This document shows positions 34,664-45,240 of a stretch of 64,000 bases of DNA, in pieces. How positions within the stretch are numbered: position 1 is the first letter of the stretch; each line of letters starts with the position of its first letter. A program made the position numbers and the translations under genes. Under the pieces are notes generated by a model. That model saw nothing but the letters and a program-made list of their open reading frames with translations. It did no database searches and was not told where the DNA came from. Origin of the DNA: JACVRW01 sp963812415 (GTDB lineage Bacteria > Actinomycetota > Thermoleophilia > Solirubrobacterales > Thermoleophilaceae); contig CAWEVH010000023.1 in assembly GCA_963812415.1 (NCBI GenBank), positions 116,516-180,515 on the forward strand, read 5' to 3'.

Positions 34664-37600
34664 ATGTCACGCGTGTCCGTGAGCTCGCTGCCGTCGACGC
34701 CCGCCGCTTCCGTTGAACCCAAGGGCCTCGAGCAGTTCCATCCGGCGGTGCGGGCCTGGTTCGAGCGGCGCTTTCCCGATGGACCGACGGAAGCCCAGGT
34801 CGGGGCCTGGCCGGCGATCGCGGCCGGTCGGCACACGCTCGTCTGCGCCCCCACCGGCTCCGGCAAGACGCTGGCCGGGTTCCTGGCCGCCATCGACGCC
34901 CTGTATCGCGCCCACGAGGCCGGCGAAGCGATCGAGGACGCCACCCGGGTGGTCTATCTCAGCCCGCTGAAGGCGCTGGCCGTCGACGTTCACACGAACC
35001 TCGAAGCGCCCCTCGCCGAGATCGCGGACGTGGCCCGGGAGCTGGGCTTCGAGCCCGCTCCGATCACCGTGGCCGTGCGAACCGGCGATTCCACGGCGTG
35101 GGAGCGGCAGATGATGGTCCGCCGGCCGCCGAACCTCCTCGTGACCACTCCGGAATCGCTCTACCTGTACCTGACCGCGGAGCGTTCCCGGGCCACGCTC
35201 GCGCAGGTGGACACGATCATCGTCGACGAGATCCACGCGCTCGCTCGCGACAAGCGTGGCTCCCACCTCACCCTCTCGCTCGAGCGCCTCCGTGCCGCGA
35301 CCGGGCGTCAGCCGGTCCGGATCGGGCTGTCGGCGACGGTCAAGCCGGTCGAGACGGCGGCCCGCCTGCTCGTGGGAGCGGAGGAGCCGCTCCCCGCCGT
35401 CGTCGACAGCGGGCACCGGCGCCGGCTCGACCTGTCGCTGGAGCTGCCCGACGGCGAGCTCGAGGCCGCCATCCCCGCCACCCAGTTCGACGAGATCGTC
35501 GACCGGATCGCCGGTCATGTGACGAAGCACCGGACCACGCTGGTGTTCGTCAACACGAGGAAGCTGTCCGAGCGGGTGGCGCATCAGCTCGGCGAGCGGT
35601 TGGGACCGGACCAGGTGGCCGCCCATCACGGGTCGTTGTCACGCGAGCGCCGGCAGCGCGTGGAGCGGCGGCTACGGGCGGGCGACCTGCGCGCGCTCGT
35701 GGCCACGGCCTCGCTGGAGCTCGGCATCGACGTCGGGCCGGTCGAGCTGGTGTGCCAGATCGGCTCTCCGCACAGCATCGCCACCTTCCTGCAGCGGGTC
35801 GGCCGGGCAAACCACCAGCGCGCGGGTGTGCCCCGCGGGGTCGTGTACCCGACCACGCGGGACGAGCTGGTCGAGTGCGTGGCGCTGCTGGCCGCGGTGG
35901 GGCGCGGACGCCTCGACGCCCTCCATCCGCCCGAGCAGCCGCTCGACGTCCTCGCCCAGCAGATCGTGGCCGAGGCCGCCGCCGGCGGCGACGACGGCGT
36001 CGCCGAGGACGAGCTGTTCGACCTGGTCACCCGCGCGTGGCCGTACCGGCGCCTGGCCCGGGAGGAGTTCGAGGAGATCGTGGAGCTGGTCTCGGCCGGC
36101 ATCGAGACCGGTCGCGGCCGGCGCATGGCCTACCTCCACCGCGACCGCGTGGGCGGGCGCCTCCGCGGCCGCCGCGGCGCCCGGCTGGCCACGCTCACCT
36201 CCGGCGGAGCGATCCCCGAGACCGGCGACTACCGGGTGCTGATGGAGCCCGGCGACGTGTTCGTGGGCACCGTGAACGAGGACTTCGCCATCGAGTCCCA
36301 GCAGGGCGACGTGTTCCTGCTGGGTACGCACCCATGGCAGATCGTGCAGGTATCGGGCGGCGTCATGCGCGTGCGCGACGCCGCCGGCAGGCACCCCACG
36401 GTCCCGTTCTGGCTCGGGAGAGGCGCCGAGCCGCACGGACGAGCTGTCCGAGGAGGTCTCGCGGCTGCGGGTTGCGGTATCGGAGCGGCTCGACGGCGGC
36501 GGACGGGAGGCGGCCATCGAGCTGGTGCGTGACTGGTCCGGCGTCGACGTCGTTGCCGCCGCCCTCGTCGTCGACTACCTGGCCGCGGGCCGGGCCGAGC
36601 TGGGCGGCGTGCTCCCCAGCCACGACGACATCGTCTTCGAGCGGTTCTTCGACGAGGCCGGGGGCATGCAGCTGATCGTCCACTCCCCGCTCGGCGCCGG
36701 AGTCAACCGGGCGCTCGGTCTCGGGCTGCGCAAGAAGTTCTGCCTGACGTTCGACTTCGAGCTGCAGGCAGCTGCCAGCGACGACGCCGTGCTGCTGTCG
36801 CTCGGCCCCCAGCACTCGTTCCCGCTGGAGGACGTGCCCGCGTTCCTTCGCTCGACGGGCGTGCAGGCCGCCGTGTCCCAGGCCGTGCTCCGCAGCCCGA
36901 TGTTCACCGCCCGCTGGCGCTGGAACCTCAACCGGTCGCTCGCCGTGCTGCGCCGCAAGGGCGGTCGGCTCAACCCGTTCAACATCCAGCGCATGGAGGC
37001 GGACGACCTCATGGCCGCCGTCTTCCCGTCCCTCGCCGCCTGCCAGGACAACGCCCCGGCGGGTCCCATCGAGATCCCCGATCACCCGCTCGTGCGCGAG
37101 ACGCTGAACGACTGCCTCACCGAGGCGATGGACATCGAGGGCCTCGAGGCGCTGCTGCGCCGGTTCGAGCAAGGCACCGTTCGCCTCCACTTCGTCGACA
37201 CCGTCGAGCCCAGCGTGCTCGCCCACGAGATCCTCGGTGGGGCGCCGTTCACCTACCTCGACGAGGACGCCGAGATCGGCGAGCGCCGCTCGCGCGCCGT
37301 GCCGCTGCGCCGGGGCCTGCCGGTGGAGCCCCGCGAGCTGGGCCGCCTCGACCCGAAGGCCATCGCTCGGGTGCGGGCCGAGGCGATCCCGGAGGTGCGC
37401 GACGGCGACGAGCTGCACGACCTGCTCCTGTCCCTGGTCGTCGCCCGGCCCCGGCGGGAGTGGGCGGAGCTCTTCGAGGGCTTGGCGAGCGCCGGACGGT
37501 CCTTCGAGGTGCGCCGGTCCGGCGAGGCCGACATCCTGTGGGCCGCCACCGAGCGCCGAGCCGAGATCGAGGCCCTCTTCCCCGGCGCCCGGCTCGTACC

Positions 37601-38849
37601 CGATCACCCACTTCCGCCAGGCTTGCCCCCGGTGCTCGACGCGGAGGCGGCCGAGGAGGCGGCGATCCGCCTCGTTCGCGGGCATCTCGACATCTGCGGC
37701 CCGGTCGCGGCGACGGACCTCGCGACCGCCACCGGCCTGTCGGCCTCGTCGGCGACCATCGCCCTCGAGGCCCTCCGGGGACGCGGGTTCGCGGTCAGCG
37801 GACGGTTCGAGCCGGAGCGCGGCGAGCAGTGGTGCGCCCGCCGGCTGCTCGCCCGCATCCACGCCTACTCGCGGGAGCGCCGGCGGGCGCAGGTACGACC
37901 GATCAGCCAGGAGGAGTGGCAGGTCTTCCTCCAGACCTGGTGGCACGCGGCGCCCGGCACCCTTCGCAACGGTCGGGCCGGGCTGGCGGAGGTGATCGAG
38001 CAGCTACAGGGCTTCGAGTGCCCGGCCGGGGACTGGGAGCGGATCTTCGCCGAGCGGGTCGAGTCGTACCGTCCCGAGTGGCTCGACGACCTGTGCCTGT
38101 CGGGCGAGGTGGTCTGGGGTCGGCTGTCCGTCCTCGAGCCCGCCGCGGAGGGCGACGCCTCCCCGTCTCCGGAGGGCCGGGATCCTGGCAAGCGGCCGTC
38201 ACGGCGGACGCCGATCACCTTCATGCTCCGCGAGGACCTGCCCTGGCTGCTCCAGGCCCACCGCGGGGCCGTGGCGCCCGCCGAGCCCGGGCTGGGATCC
38301 GGGCGCGAGATCCTGGACGCCCTGCGGGGCCGCGGCGCCCTCTTCCATTCCGAGCTCCAGGTCATCACCGGGCTCGGTCCCACCGACGTCGAGGAAGGCT
38401 TGTGGGACAGCGTCGCTCGCGGACTCGTCGCCGCGGACGGATTCAATGCCGTCCGCTCGCTCCTGAACGCACGGACCCGGCGCGCCCGCCGCCAGGGACC
38501 GAGGCTACGACCGGGTTCCCGCGGCCGACGCGGCACATGGCGACAGGGCGTGGAGGGGCGCTGGACGCTGCTGCCCGCCGCCCCTCCGATCGACGACATC
38601 GAGGAGCTCGCGGAGTCCGTCGCGTGGCAGCTCCTGCTGCGCTGGGGCGTGGTGTTCCGGGACGTCTACCTCGAGGAACGGCTGGCGGTCCCGTGGCGCG
38701 AGGTCCTCTGGGCCCTGCGCCGTCTCGAGGCCCGCGGCCAGATCCGCGGCGGGCGTTTCGTCACCGGGGTGACCGGCGAGCAGTTCGCCGACGAGACGGC
38801 GCTCCCCCTCCTACGTCCCCGCCGCGCGCGCCGCTTCTCCCGCGACTGA
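34664..38849 (+). CDS. lhr: Lhr-type ATP-dependent superfamily 2 helicase (frameshifted near 36418)
   Basis: Large helicase of about 1394 residues. Walker A is CAPTGSGKT (near residue 66), the DEIH box is in TIIVDEIHALARDKRGSH, and motif VI is FLQRVGRANHQRAG. The Lhr-core winged helix and the long C-terminal Lhr extension follow (FCLTFDFELQAAASDD, LNPFNIQRMEADDLMA). Lhr acts in DNA repair as a 3'-5' helicase. The first 585 residues are in one frame (to TVPFWLG) and the rest in the next (EAPSRTDELSEEVSRLR). One surplus base at 36416-36419 (GGGA) rejoins them. The start at 34664 is approximate because the frame is open further upstream. Confidence 0.87.
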
Positions 38850-38992
38850 CTCGTTCGCCCCGTGTCCGAGGAGGTTGTCGAGGGCGCACGAGTCCCGTGC
38901 GGGAAAGCAACGGCCAGCATCCAGGCTCCTTCGCTCGATCCCCGACTGATGCGACGCTACCAGAGCGGAAGGGGGCCCCTCACAAGCTCCGA

Positions 38993-38998
38993 TAGCGT
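38993..38998 (+). promoter_or_regulatory. -10 box (TAGCGT) for the SnoaL gene
   Basis: TAGCGT ends 7 nt before the GTG at 39006; it supports this start over the longer open frame from 38862. Confidence 0.4.
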
Positions 38999-39005
38999 TG
39001 GCGCG

Positions 39006-39401
39006 GTGCCCGAGGGAAGCGAGTTCGTGGCGCGCGTCTACGCGGCCATCAACGCCCGCGATCGCGGGACCATCAGGGCGCTGAGCGACCCCGACATCGT
39101 CGTCGGAACGACCGTCGAGGCCTATCGGGGTCCCGAGGCTCTGCTCGGCTGGCTGGACGAGGGAGACGACGCCTTCGACGACTTCGCCGTCGACCTGATC
39201 GAGATCGAGGAGCTGGGCGGCCATGTGCTCGCGTCGATGCGCCAGCGCGGCCGCGGAAAGGCGAGCGGCGCCGAGGTGGAGCACCGCTTCACCCACGTCT
39301 GGACTCTCCGCGACGGCCGGGCGATCAGCCTGCAGTCGTTCGCGAACCGCGACGACGCCGTTCGCTTCGCCGAGGGAAGCGGGCCGGACGGAGATCGCTG
39401 A
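39006..39401 (+). CDS. SnoaL/NTF2-like protein
   Basis: A 131-residue cone-fold protein (VARVYAAINARDRGTIRALSDPD, YRGPEALLGWLDEGDDAF, VWTLRDGRAISLQSFANRDDA). This fold serves as isomerase, hydrolase or ligand-binding module, and the function here is unknown. An M20 peptidase gene starts 13 nt downstream, so the two are probably co-expressed. Confidence 0.7.
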   Translation: MPEGSEFVARVYAAINARDRGTIRALSDPDIVVGTTVEAYRGPEALLGWLDEGDDAFDDFAVDLIEIEELGGHVLASMRQRGRGKASGAEVEHRFTHVWTLRDGRAISLQSFANRDDAVRFAEGSGPDGDR

Positions 39402-39414
39402 CGGGGATCCCGCG

Positions 39415-40503
39415 GTGATCGACTTCGCCCGCCGTCTGGTCGCCACGGCGTCGCCATCGGGCGACGAGGGGGCCGTGATCGAGCTGTGCGCCGCCGAGAT
39501 GGAGCGGCTCGGCTACGACCTCTCTCGGGATCCGGAGGGCAACCTGCTCGGAACCGTCGGCCGGGGAGACTCGCGACTCCTGTTCGACGTGCACGCCGAC
39601 ACCGTCGCCCCGACGGCGCAGGGCGCGACGATCGCCGACGGATGCCTGTTCGGACGCGGCGCCTGCGACGTCAAGGGTCCGATGGCGGCGCTGATCCACG
39701 GCGTGGCCGACGCCGCCCGCGCGGGCACCTTGGGCGCTCAGGTCGGCGTCGCTGTGACCACGCTGGAGGAGGTGCTCGAAGGCGCAGCGCTGGCGGCCGT
39801 GCTCGACCGCTTCTCGCCGGACGCGACCGTGATCGTCGAGCCCTCGGGCGGACGGGCGGCGCTCGCGCAGCGCGGGCGCGCCGAGCTCGTGGTCGAGGTG
39901 ACCGGCCGAAGCACCCATGCGGCCTACCCCGAGAACGGCGTCAACGCCCTCGAGGCCGCCGCCGCGATCCTGCGCGCGCTCGGCGACAGGGAGGTCGCCC
40001 GTGACCCGGAGCTCGGGGCCGCGATCCTCGTGGCCACGGAGGCGACGACCGCGCCGTTCCCCGCCAACTCGGTCGTCCCGGGACTCTGCCGGCTGCGCCT
40101 CGACCGGCGAACGCTCCCCGGGGAGAGCGCGGAACAGGTGCTCGCCGAGCTCGAGCCGTGCCTGGCCGAGGCCGAGCGCTATGGCGCCCGCGCCGAGGTC
40201 TCCATATCCGACGCCAGCGTCACGACCTACACGGGACGCCGGCTCTCGGCCCCGCGCTGGTTTCCCGCCTGGCGCGCGGAGCGCACCGGCTTCGTCGACG
40301 CCGTCCGCGAGGCCGTACCCGTCGGGCCCCCGGCGGTCTTCGGAACCAACGGCAGCATCAGCGCGGCACGCGGCATCCCGACCGTCATCTTCGGGCCGGG
40401 CGATCCCGAGCTCGCCCACCAGGACGAGGAGCTCATCCGGCTCGACGAGCTCGAACGCGGCCGCCGGCAGTTCGCCGCCCTCGCGTCGATCGCGAGCAGG
40501 TAA
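39415..40503 (+). CDS. M20-family metallopeptidase/deacylase
   Basis: A 362-residue zinc aminoacylase/peptidase-like enzyme. Metal-site residues are visible: His60 and Asp62 (DVHADTVAP), Asp85 (GACDVKGPM), the catalytic Glu pair at 118-119 (TTLEEVLEG), VEPSGG near 143 and the closing His in LAHQDEELI. The dimerisation insert (HAAYPENGVNALEAAA) is present. It could be an ArgE/DapE-like deacylase or a carboxypeptidase. The GTG at 39415 gives a normal N-terminus. Confidence 0.85.
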   Translation: MIDFARRLVATASPSGDEGAVIELCAAEMERLGYDLSRDPEGNLLGTVGRGDSRLLFDVHADTVAPTAQGATIADGCLFGRGACDVKGPMAALIHGVADAARAGTLGAQVGVAVTTLEEVLEGAALAAVLDRFSPDATVIVEPSGGRAALAQRGRAELVVEVTGRSTHAAYPENGVNALEAAAAILRALGDREVARDPELGAAILVATEATTAPFPANSVVPGLCRLRLDRRTLPGESAEQVLAELEPCLAEAERYGARAEVSISDASVTTYTGRRLSAPRWFPAWRAERTGFVDAVREAVPVGPPAVFGTNGSISAARGIPTVIFGPGDPELAHQDEELIRLDELERGRRQFAALASIASR

Positions 40504-40534
40504 AGCGGCCCGGCGTCCCGAAGGAGCATGTCGT

Positions 40535-41075
40535 ATGGCGGATCCGGAACATCCCAGGCCGGAGTTCGCGATCCGTGTCTCCTCCATCGATCAGCTCTTC
40601 TGGGAGTTCGACGGTCGCCCGGTGGCGGATCGCACGCTCTCGGGTGACGCGCGCTGGTACCTGCTGGACGAATGGGAGCGCGTGCGGAACGCCGAGCCCT
40701 CGTACCTGGTCGTGTACGCACCCGAGTCGGACCGCGCGGGCACGGACGAGGACGCCGTGCGCAGGGCGATCTGGACGAGCCTGCGGCGGGCGTCCGGCCC
40801 GCTTGCGACGTGTCGACCCGCTCTCGCGCCAGGAGAAGGTGGCGGCGACCATCGGGATCCTGTTCCTCCTGGCCTGCGTGATGGCCTCCACGGCCATGGA
40901 CCAGGCCAGCGAGAACGTCTTCATCGAGGGCCTCTCCCAGGGCATCCTGCTGGTCGGCTGGGTGGCGCTCTGGCGCCCGGCCGAGCGCTTCGTGGTCGAC
41001 GTGGCCCCCCACATGGTCAACCGGCGGCGCTTCGCGGAGTTCGCCGACATCGACGTGCGCTTCGTCTGGGTCTGA
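40535..41075 (+). CDS. Membrane protein of unknown function (frameshifted near 40803)
   Basis: About 179 residues. A soluble N-terminal part (FAIRVSSIDQLFWEFDGRPV, ARWYLLDEWERVRNAEPSYL) reads from the ATG at 40535. Two hydrophobic segments (VAATIGILFLLACVMAS and FIEGLSQGILLVGWVAL) and a conserved-looking end (FAEFADIDVRFVWV) read in the next frame. Removing one T of CGCTTGCG (40803-40804) joins them, and the length is a multiple of three plus one. AAGGAG precedes the start. I do not recognise the family. Confidence 0.6.
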
Positions 41076-41092
41076 GGCGTCGCAGGCAGCGC

Positions 41093-41848
41093 TCAGGCGC
41101 CGGCGCTGCGCTCGGCCTGGAGGAGCTGCCAGGTCGCTACGCACAAGGCCACCGCCCAGAGCGGCGTAAAGGCCACGCCGGTGACCACGGCGATCGCCCA
41201 GTCAGCCAAGAGCGTCTCGCCGAGCGCCCCGGCGCCGCCGTCCTGGAGCAGGCTGGTGAGCCCGTCCGTGAGGACCCAGAGCCCGCCCAGCAGCGCGAGC
41301 AGCGGGATCGCGTGGCCGCGCGCAAGCCGGCGGCTGCGGCGGAACGAGTCGGCCACCCCGTGTCGCTCGACCTCGAGCAGCGGCGCGGCCAGGACGTAGC
41401 GCGCGAAGAAGATCAGGCCCGGGAGCACGAGCAGTGCCAGACCCACCGCGAGGCCGACCGAGAACAGGATGTCCACCGCGATCAACCGCCCGTACGGAAG
41501 GCTCCGCATCACCCGGTCCAGCGGGGCGCGCGGCCGGCCCTCCATCGACTGGGTCACCGCCGCCATGGCCACCCCGGCGTAGAACACCTCGCCGAGCGTC
41601 GCCGTGGTCACCTGCGCCACCACCCCCAGCATGACGCCGGCGACCTCGCCCACGGTCACCTCGTCGGGGCCGAGCTCCCAGCCGTGCTCGCCCAGCGCGT
41701 CGAGCAGCCCGAGCGGCACGAACAGCACCACGGCCACCGCCAGCAGGGGCCCGGCCTGCTCCGCGTACACCCGCACCACGTAGCGGGCGGAGTCGCGCAG
41801 CCGTAGCCGCTCAGGCCGGGTCGGCTGAACCACGCCAGTCGAGTGCAC
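41093..41848 (-). CDS. Polytopic membrane protein, unknown function
   Basis: A 251-residue protein with about six hydrophobic segments (LLAVAVVLFVPLGLLDAL near 35, GEVAGVMLGVVAQV near 70, ILFSVGLAVGLALLVLPGLIF near 127, IPLLALLGGLWVL near 185, WAIAVVTGVAFTPLWAVAL near 217). The short loop RYVLAAPLLEVERHG followed by SFRRSRRLARG resembles the glycerophosphodiesterase-type membrane domain, a weak hint. The GTG start faces the 5'-nucleotidase gene across 122 nt. Confidence 0.6.
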   Translation of the reverse strand: MHSTGVVQPTRPERLRLRDSARYVVRVYAEQAGPLLAVAVVLFVPLGLLDALGEHGWELGPDEVTVGEVAGVMLGVVAQVTTATLGEVFYAGVAMAAVTQSMEGRPRAPLDRVMRSLPYGRLIAVDILFSVGLAVGLALLVLPGLIFFARYVLAAPLLEVERHGVADSFRRSRRLARGHAIPLLALLGGLWVLTDGLTSLLQDGGAGALGETLLADWAIAVVTGVAFTPLWAVALCVATWQLLQAERSAGA

Positions 41849-41958
41849 GCGCAGGCTCGTCCATCCGCGCCAGCGTACCCGCGATTCCGAACGGGTCGTT
41901 CACCGGGAGTTCACGCCGGCGTCATCGGTCGTTGACAAATGCCCTGCAAAACGCCGCT

Positions 41959-41964
41959 TACGCT
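41959..41964 (+). promoter_or_regulatory. -10 box (TACGCT) for the 5'-nucleotidase gene
   Basis: TACGCT ends 6 nt before the ATG at 41971, a leaderless-type arrangement. TTGACA at 41932-41937 is 21 nt away, too far for a standard -35. Confidence 0.4.
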
Positions 41965-41970
41965 GCGGGC

Positions 41971-43375
41971 ATGAGAGGCGTGGAGCGCCAGAATCTGCTC
42001 CCGGGAGCGGCCGCTTTTTCGGCCGCTCTTCTTGTAGCGCTGCTGGGGCTGACCGCGGGCGCGCGCGAGTCCGGCCCCCAAGGCTCGGGCACCGTCGAGC
42101 TGCAGCTGCTCGGAGTCAACGACTTCCATGGCCATCTCGAGCCGCCCGAGCCGGGCGTGGGCGGGGCTGCCTGGCTCGGCGCCTGGCTCGACCGAGCCGG
42201 GCTATCTCACCCTGACCGCACCATCCGCGTGCACGCCGGCGACATGGTGGGCGTCTCGCCGCTGATCTCGAGCCATTTCAACGACGAGCCGACGATCGAG
42301 GCGACCAACCTGATGGGCTTCGACGTGGGCACGCTCGGCAACCATGAGTTCGACGAGGGCGGCGCGGAGGCGTTGAGGCTCGTTCGTCGAGCGCGTTACC
42401 CCTATATCGCGGCCAACACCGTCACGCGCGAGGGTGGCGAGTTGATCCTGCCGCCGTACCGGATCGTGGAGCGGTCCGGCGTCAAGGTCGGCTTCATCGG
42501 GGTGACCACCGAGGACACCCCCTACTTCCTGCTGTCCGCAGTTCGCGCGGGAGTACCGCTGGCTCGACCTCTCGGAGTCGGTCAACCGCTGGGTGGCCGA
42601 GCTGCGGGCCGAAGGGGTCGAGGCGATCGTGGTGCTCGCCCACGCCGGCGCCTTGCAAGACGAGCGTGGCGCCGCGGGCGAGATCGTCGATGAAGCACGC
42701 CAGATGGACGACGCGGTCGACGTGGTGATCGCCGGACACACGCACTCCGAGCTCAACCTCCAAGTCGAGGGCAAGCTGGTCGTCGAGGCGCTCTCCTACG
42801 GGATGGCCTTCGACCAGGTGAGGATCGCCGTCGACCGCGCGAGCGGCGACGTGGTCGACAAGTCGGCGCTGGTGGTGGCCACCCGTCACGCCGGCATCGA
42901 GCCCGATCCCGAGCTGGCGACCCTGGTCGAGCGCCACCGCCAGGCCGTCGCACCGCTGGCCGATCGCGTGGTCGGACACGCCGCGGGCGCCCTCGACAAC
43001 GCCGCCGTCGACCGGATCGCGGTGCGCTCCCAGCGAGCGTTGGCGGACGCGGACCTCGCCTTTCTCAACCCCGGCAGTACGCGTTCCGACATCGACGCCG
43101 GACCGATCACGTATGCCGAAGCGTCAGAGGTTCAAGCCTACGAGCACCCGGTGTGGCGCCTTCGCATGCGCGGCGCCGACCTGCTGCAGGTGATGGCCGA
43201 GCAGCCCGGGCTGCTCGTGTCCGGACCACGCGATCTCAGCCCCCAGGCCATCTACACGGTGGCCGCCAACGGCATCGTCGCCGAGCGCGAGCCGTTCGCC
43301 CACGCCAGTGAGCGCGAGCAGGTGGGAACCGATCTCGAGGCGCTTACGACCTGGCTTGGTGAAACGGGCCGCTGA
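41971..43375 (+). CDS. Secreted 5'-nucleotidase/UDP-sugar-hydrolase-type metallophosphatase (frameshifted near 42535)
   Basis: Exported enzyme of about 467 residues. After a signal-type hydrophobic stretch (residues 10-35) come the calcineurin-like metal motifs NDFHGHLEP, HAGDMVGVSPL, LGNHEFDEGG and, in the next frame, AGHTHSELN. The C-terminal 5'-nucleotidase domain follows (VGHAAGALDNAAVDRIAVRS, LAFLNPGSTRSDI). The two frames join if one T at 42535 (CTGCTGTCCG) is surplus; the span is a multiple of three plus one. The role is releasing phosphate and nucleoside outside the cell. It ends 32 nt inside the convergent DUF839 gene. Confidence 0.85.
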
Positions 43376-44540
43376 CCTCGTAGACCGCCCCGGGCCCGGG
43401 AACGTCGTAGCTCCCGAATGCCCGCTGCGAGGCGAAGTACATGCGCGAGCCGGAGGGGTCGAACGTCACGCCGGTCAGCTCGGATGCTTGGTGCTGGCGA
43501 CCGGTGGCGGAGAGGAAGCGAGTCACGCGACCGCGGCGGTCGATCACGCCAAGGTCGATCTCATCGGTAGCGATGTCCTCACATACGAACACCTCGCCCG
43601 CGCGGCTTGCGACGAGCTGGTCGACCCGCAGCAACGGCGCTGAGCGCGAGGCCAGCCCGTCGTAGATCACCTCGAAGCGCTCGCGTCGCGTGTCGTACGC
43701 GTGAACTCGGTGGTCGGCGGTCGTGGCGACGTAGACGATGCCGCCGTCGTGCCAGAGACCCTCGCCGCGCTTGAAGACCGTCGCGCCCGGCACCTGGCGG
43801 CGGGTGCGCTCGCGCCGCGCAGCGGGGTCCGGGACGGTGACCCAGCGGGTGCGGCCGTCATCCTCGACGACCGCGACCTCGAGCAGCCCCTCGCTCAGAT
43901 CGGGCCAGCGTCGCGGGGTGAAGCGATAGAAGCACCCGTCCACCAGGTCCTCGGTGAGGTAGATGCTCCGGCCCCGAGGATCGACGGCGGCCGCCTCGTG
44001 CTTGAACACGCCCATGGCCGGGCGCGCCACCGCCCGGCGCACACCCGTCGGGTCGCACTCCCACACGAGCCCGCTCTCGGTCTCCTCGCACGACAGCCAG
44101 CTCCCCCACGGCGTGCCACCGCCCGAGCAGTTCTGCGTGGTGCCGGACAGGATGCGGTACGCGTCCTCCACCTCGCCGTCGGGGCCGAAGCGGATCGCCG
44201 ACGCCCCACCTTCCAGGGTTTCCGAGTTGGACACGAGGATCCAGCCCCCTCCCCTCGTCGGAAACGTGGCGCTGCCGTCCGAGGCCTTGTGCCATGCGTA
44301 GCCGGTGTCGGCCACCGGCTCGCCGCCCCGCGCCACGAGCCGCGACCGAAAGCCGTCCGGGAGCCTCAGACCCAGGTCATTCGGGGCTCCACGAGCGCCA
44401 TAGGGACCCAGCCCGTTGGCGCGCGCGCCTGAGTCGGAGCCGAGTACGTCGCGCCAGAACGCACCACCAAGGGCCACCGCCGCGACGCCCCCGATCCCCA
44501 CGCCGATGAACTGGCGCCGGGTCGGGCCGGTTCCGCTCAC
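43344..44540 (-). CDS. Tat-exported DUF839 / PhoX-like protein (second copy)
   Basis: A 398-residue protein with a twin-arginine signal (PTRRQFIGVG plus hydrophobic stretch) and a DUF839 body (WHKASDGSATFPTRGGGWI, LSGTTQNCSGGGTPWGSWLSCEE, FKHEAAAVDPRGRSIYLTED). It is shorter than the 486-residue paralogue at 19130-20590 and belongs to the same fold. Lying next to a secreted 5'-nucleotidase, it fits phosphate scavenging (inference). The start is GTG. Confidence 0.82.
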   Translation of the reverse strand: MSGTGPTRRQFIGVGIGGVAAVALGGAFWRDVLGSDSGARANGLGPYGARGAPNDLGLRLPDGFRSRLVARGGEPVADTGYAWHKASDGSATFPTRGGGWILVSNSETLEGGASAIRFGPDGEVEDAYRILSGTTQNCSGGGTPWGSWLSCEETESGLVWECDPTGVRRAVARPAMGVFKHEAAAVDPRGRSIYLTEDLVDGCFYRFTPRRWPDLSEGLLEVAVVEDDGRTRWVTVPDPAARRERTRRQVPGATVFKRGEGLWHDGGIVYVATTADHRVHAYDTRRERFEVIYDGLASRSAPLLRVDQLVASRAGEVFVCEDIATDEIDLGVIDRRGRVTRFLSATGRQHQASELTGVTFDPSGSRMYFASQRAFGSYDVPGPGAVYEVSGPFHQARS

Positions 44541-44688
44541 GCGCGGCCACCACCGTGGGCGGAGTTGGGCGCCACACGCACAGAATGTCCCGGAGCCACC
44601 GGCCGCATGTCAACGGCCGGTAAAAGCGTCGTCAAGGCCGGCAACGACGATGTCGCGAGCGCCTGCGGGCGACAGTCCGCGCGGGAGC

Positions 44689-45150
44689 TCAGCGAAGCAG
44701 CTCGAGCAGGCGATCCAGGAAGGCCGCCTGGGCCGCGACCAGCTTGGCGCGCGCGTTTTCGACGTCGAACCAGTCCGCCCTGTCGATCTCGGGGAACTCC
44801 GCCGTGCGGCCGGAGCGCGGCGGCCACTCCATCGTGAACGTGTTGCTGCGCACGGCGGCGGCGTCGATTTCGCCGTGGGCGGCCCAGGCGCTCACCAGCT
44901 TGCCGCCCTTCTGCCTGACGCTGCCGAGCTCGATCAGCTCGCCCGCCGGAAGCCCGATGCCAGTCTCCTCCTCGAACTCCCGCAGCGCGCATTCGCGCGG
45001 ATCCTCGCCGTCGTCGTACTCGCCCTTCGGGATCGACCACGCGCCGGCGTCACGGCGCGCCCAGAGCGGCCCGCCGGGGTGCACGAGCAGCACCTCGGGT
45101 GCTGGCCCGGTCGTCCGGTAGAGGAGGATGCCGGCGCTCCGCTTTGTCAC
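44689..45150 (-). CDS. NUDIX hydrolase
   Basis: A 153-residue protein with a complete Nudix box at about residues 43-65 (Gly43, Glu49, then REFEEETGI with the metal-binding Glu residues). The region before it, KRSAGILLYR and WSIPKGE, resembles bacterial MutT-like hydrolases that act on NDP-linked substrates. The GTG start at residue V of LVTKRSAG is preferred because upstream codons give a Pro/His-rich non-protein-like stretch. It is divergent from the alcohol dehydrogenase. Confidence 0.82.
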   Translation of the reverse strand: MTKRSAGILLYRTTGPAPEVLLVHPGGPLWARRDAGAWSIPKGEYDDGEDPRECALREFEEETGIGLPAGELIELGSVRQKGGKLVSAWAAHGEIDAAAVRSNTFTMEWPPRSGRTAEFPEIDRADWFDVENARAKLVAAQAAFLDRLLELLR

Positions 45151-45203
45151 CAGGCGGTAGGCAACCAGTTCTGGGCCTTGGGCGCCGGGGGGCCGTCGGC
45201 GGG

Positions 45204-45209
45204 TATCGT
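45204..45209 (+). promoter_or_regulatory. -10 box (TATCGT) for the zinc alcohol dehydrogenase gene
   Basis: TATCGT lies about 31 nt before the GTG, leaving a short leader that holds a GAGGAG ribosome site, in the region between NUDIX and ADH genes. Confidence 0.35.
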
Positions 45210-45240
45210 GACGATGGGATTCGCCTGGCCCCGGTGAGGA

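Noticed and set aside
36363..37946. Minus-strand open frame opposite lhr
   Set aside because: Antisense to conserved helicase sequence and without protein-like features.
41932..41964. TTGACA plus TACGCT as a standard -35/-10 promoter
   Set aside because: The spacer is 21 nt, too long; only the -10 box at leaderless distance was kept.
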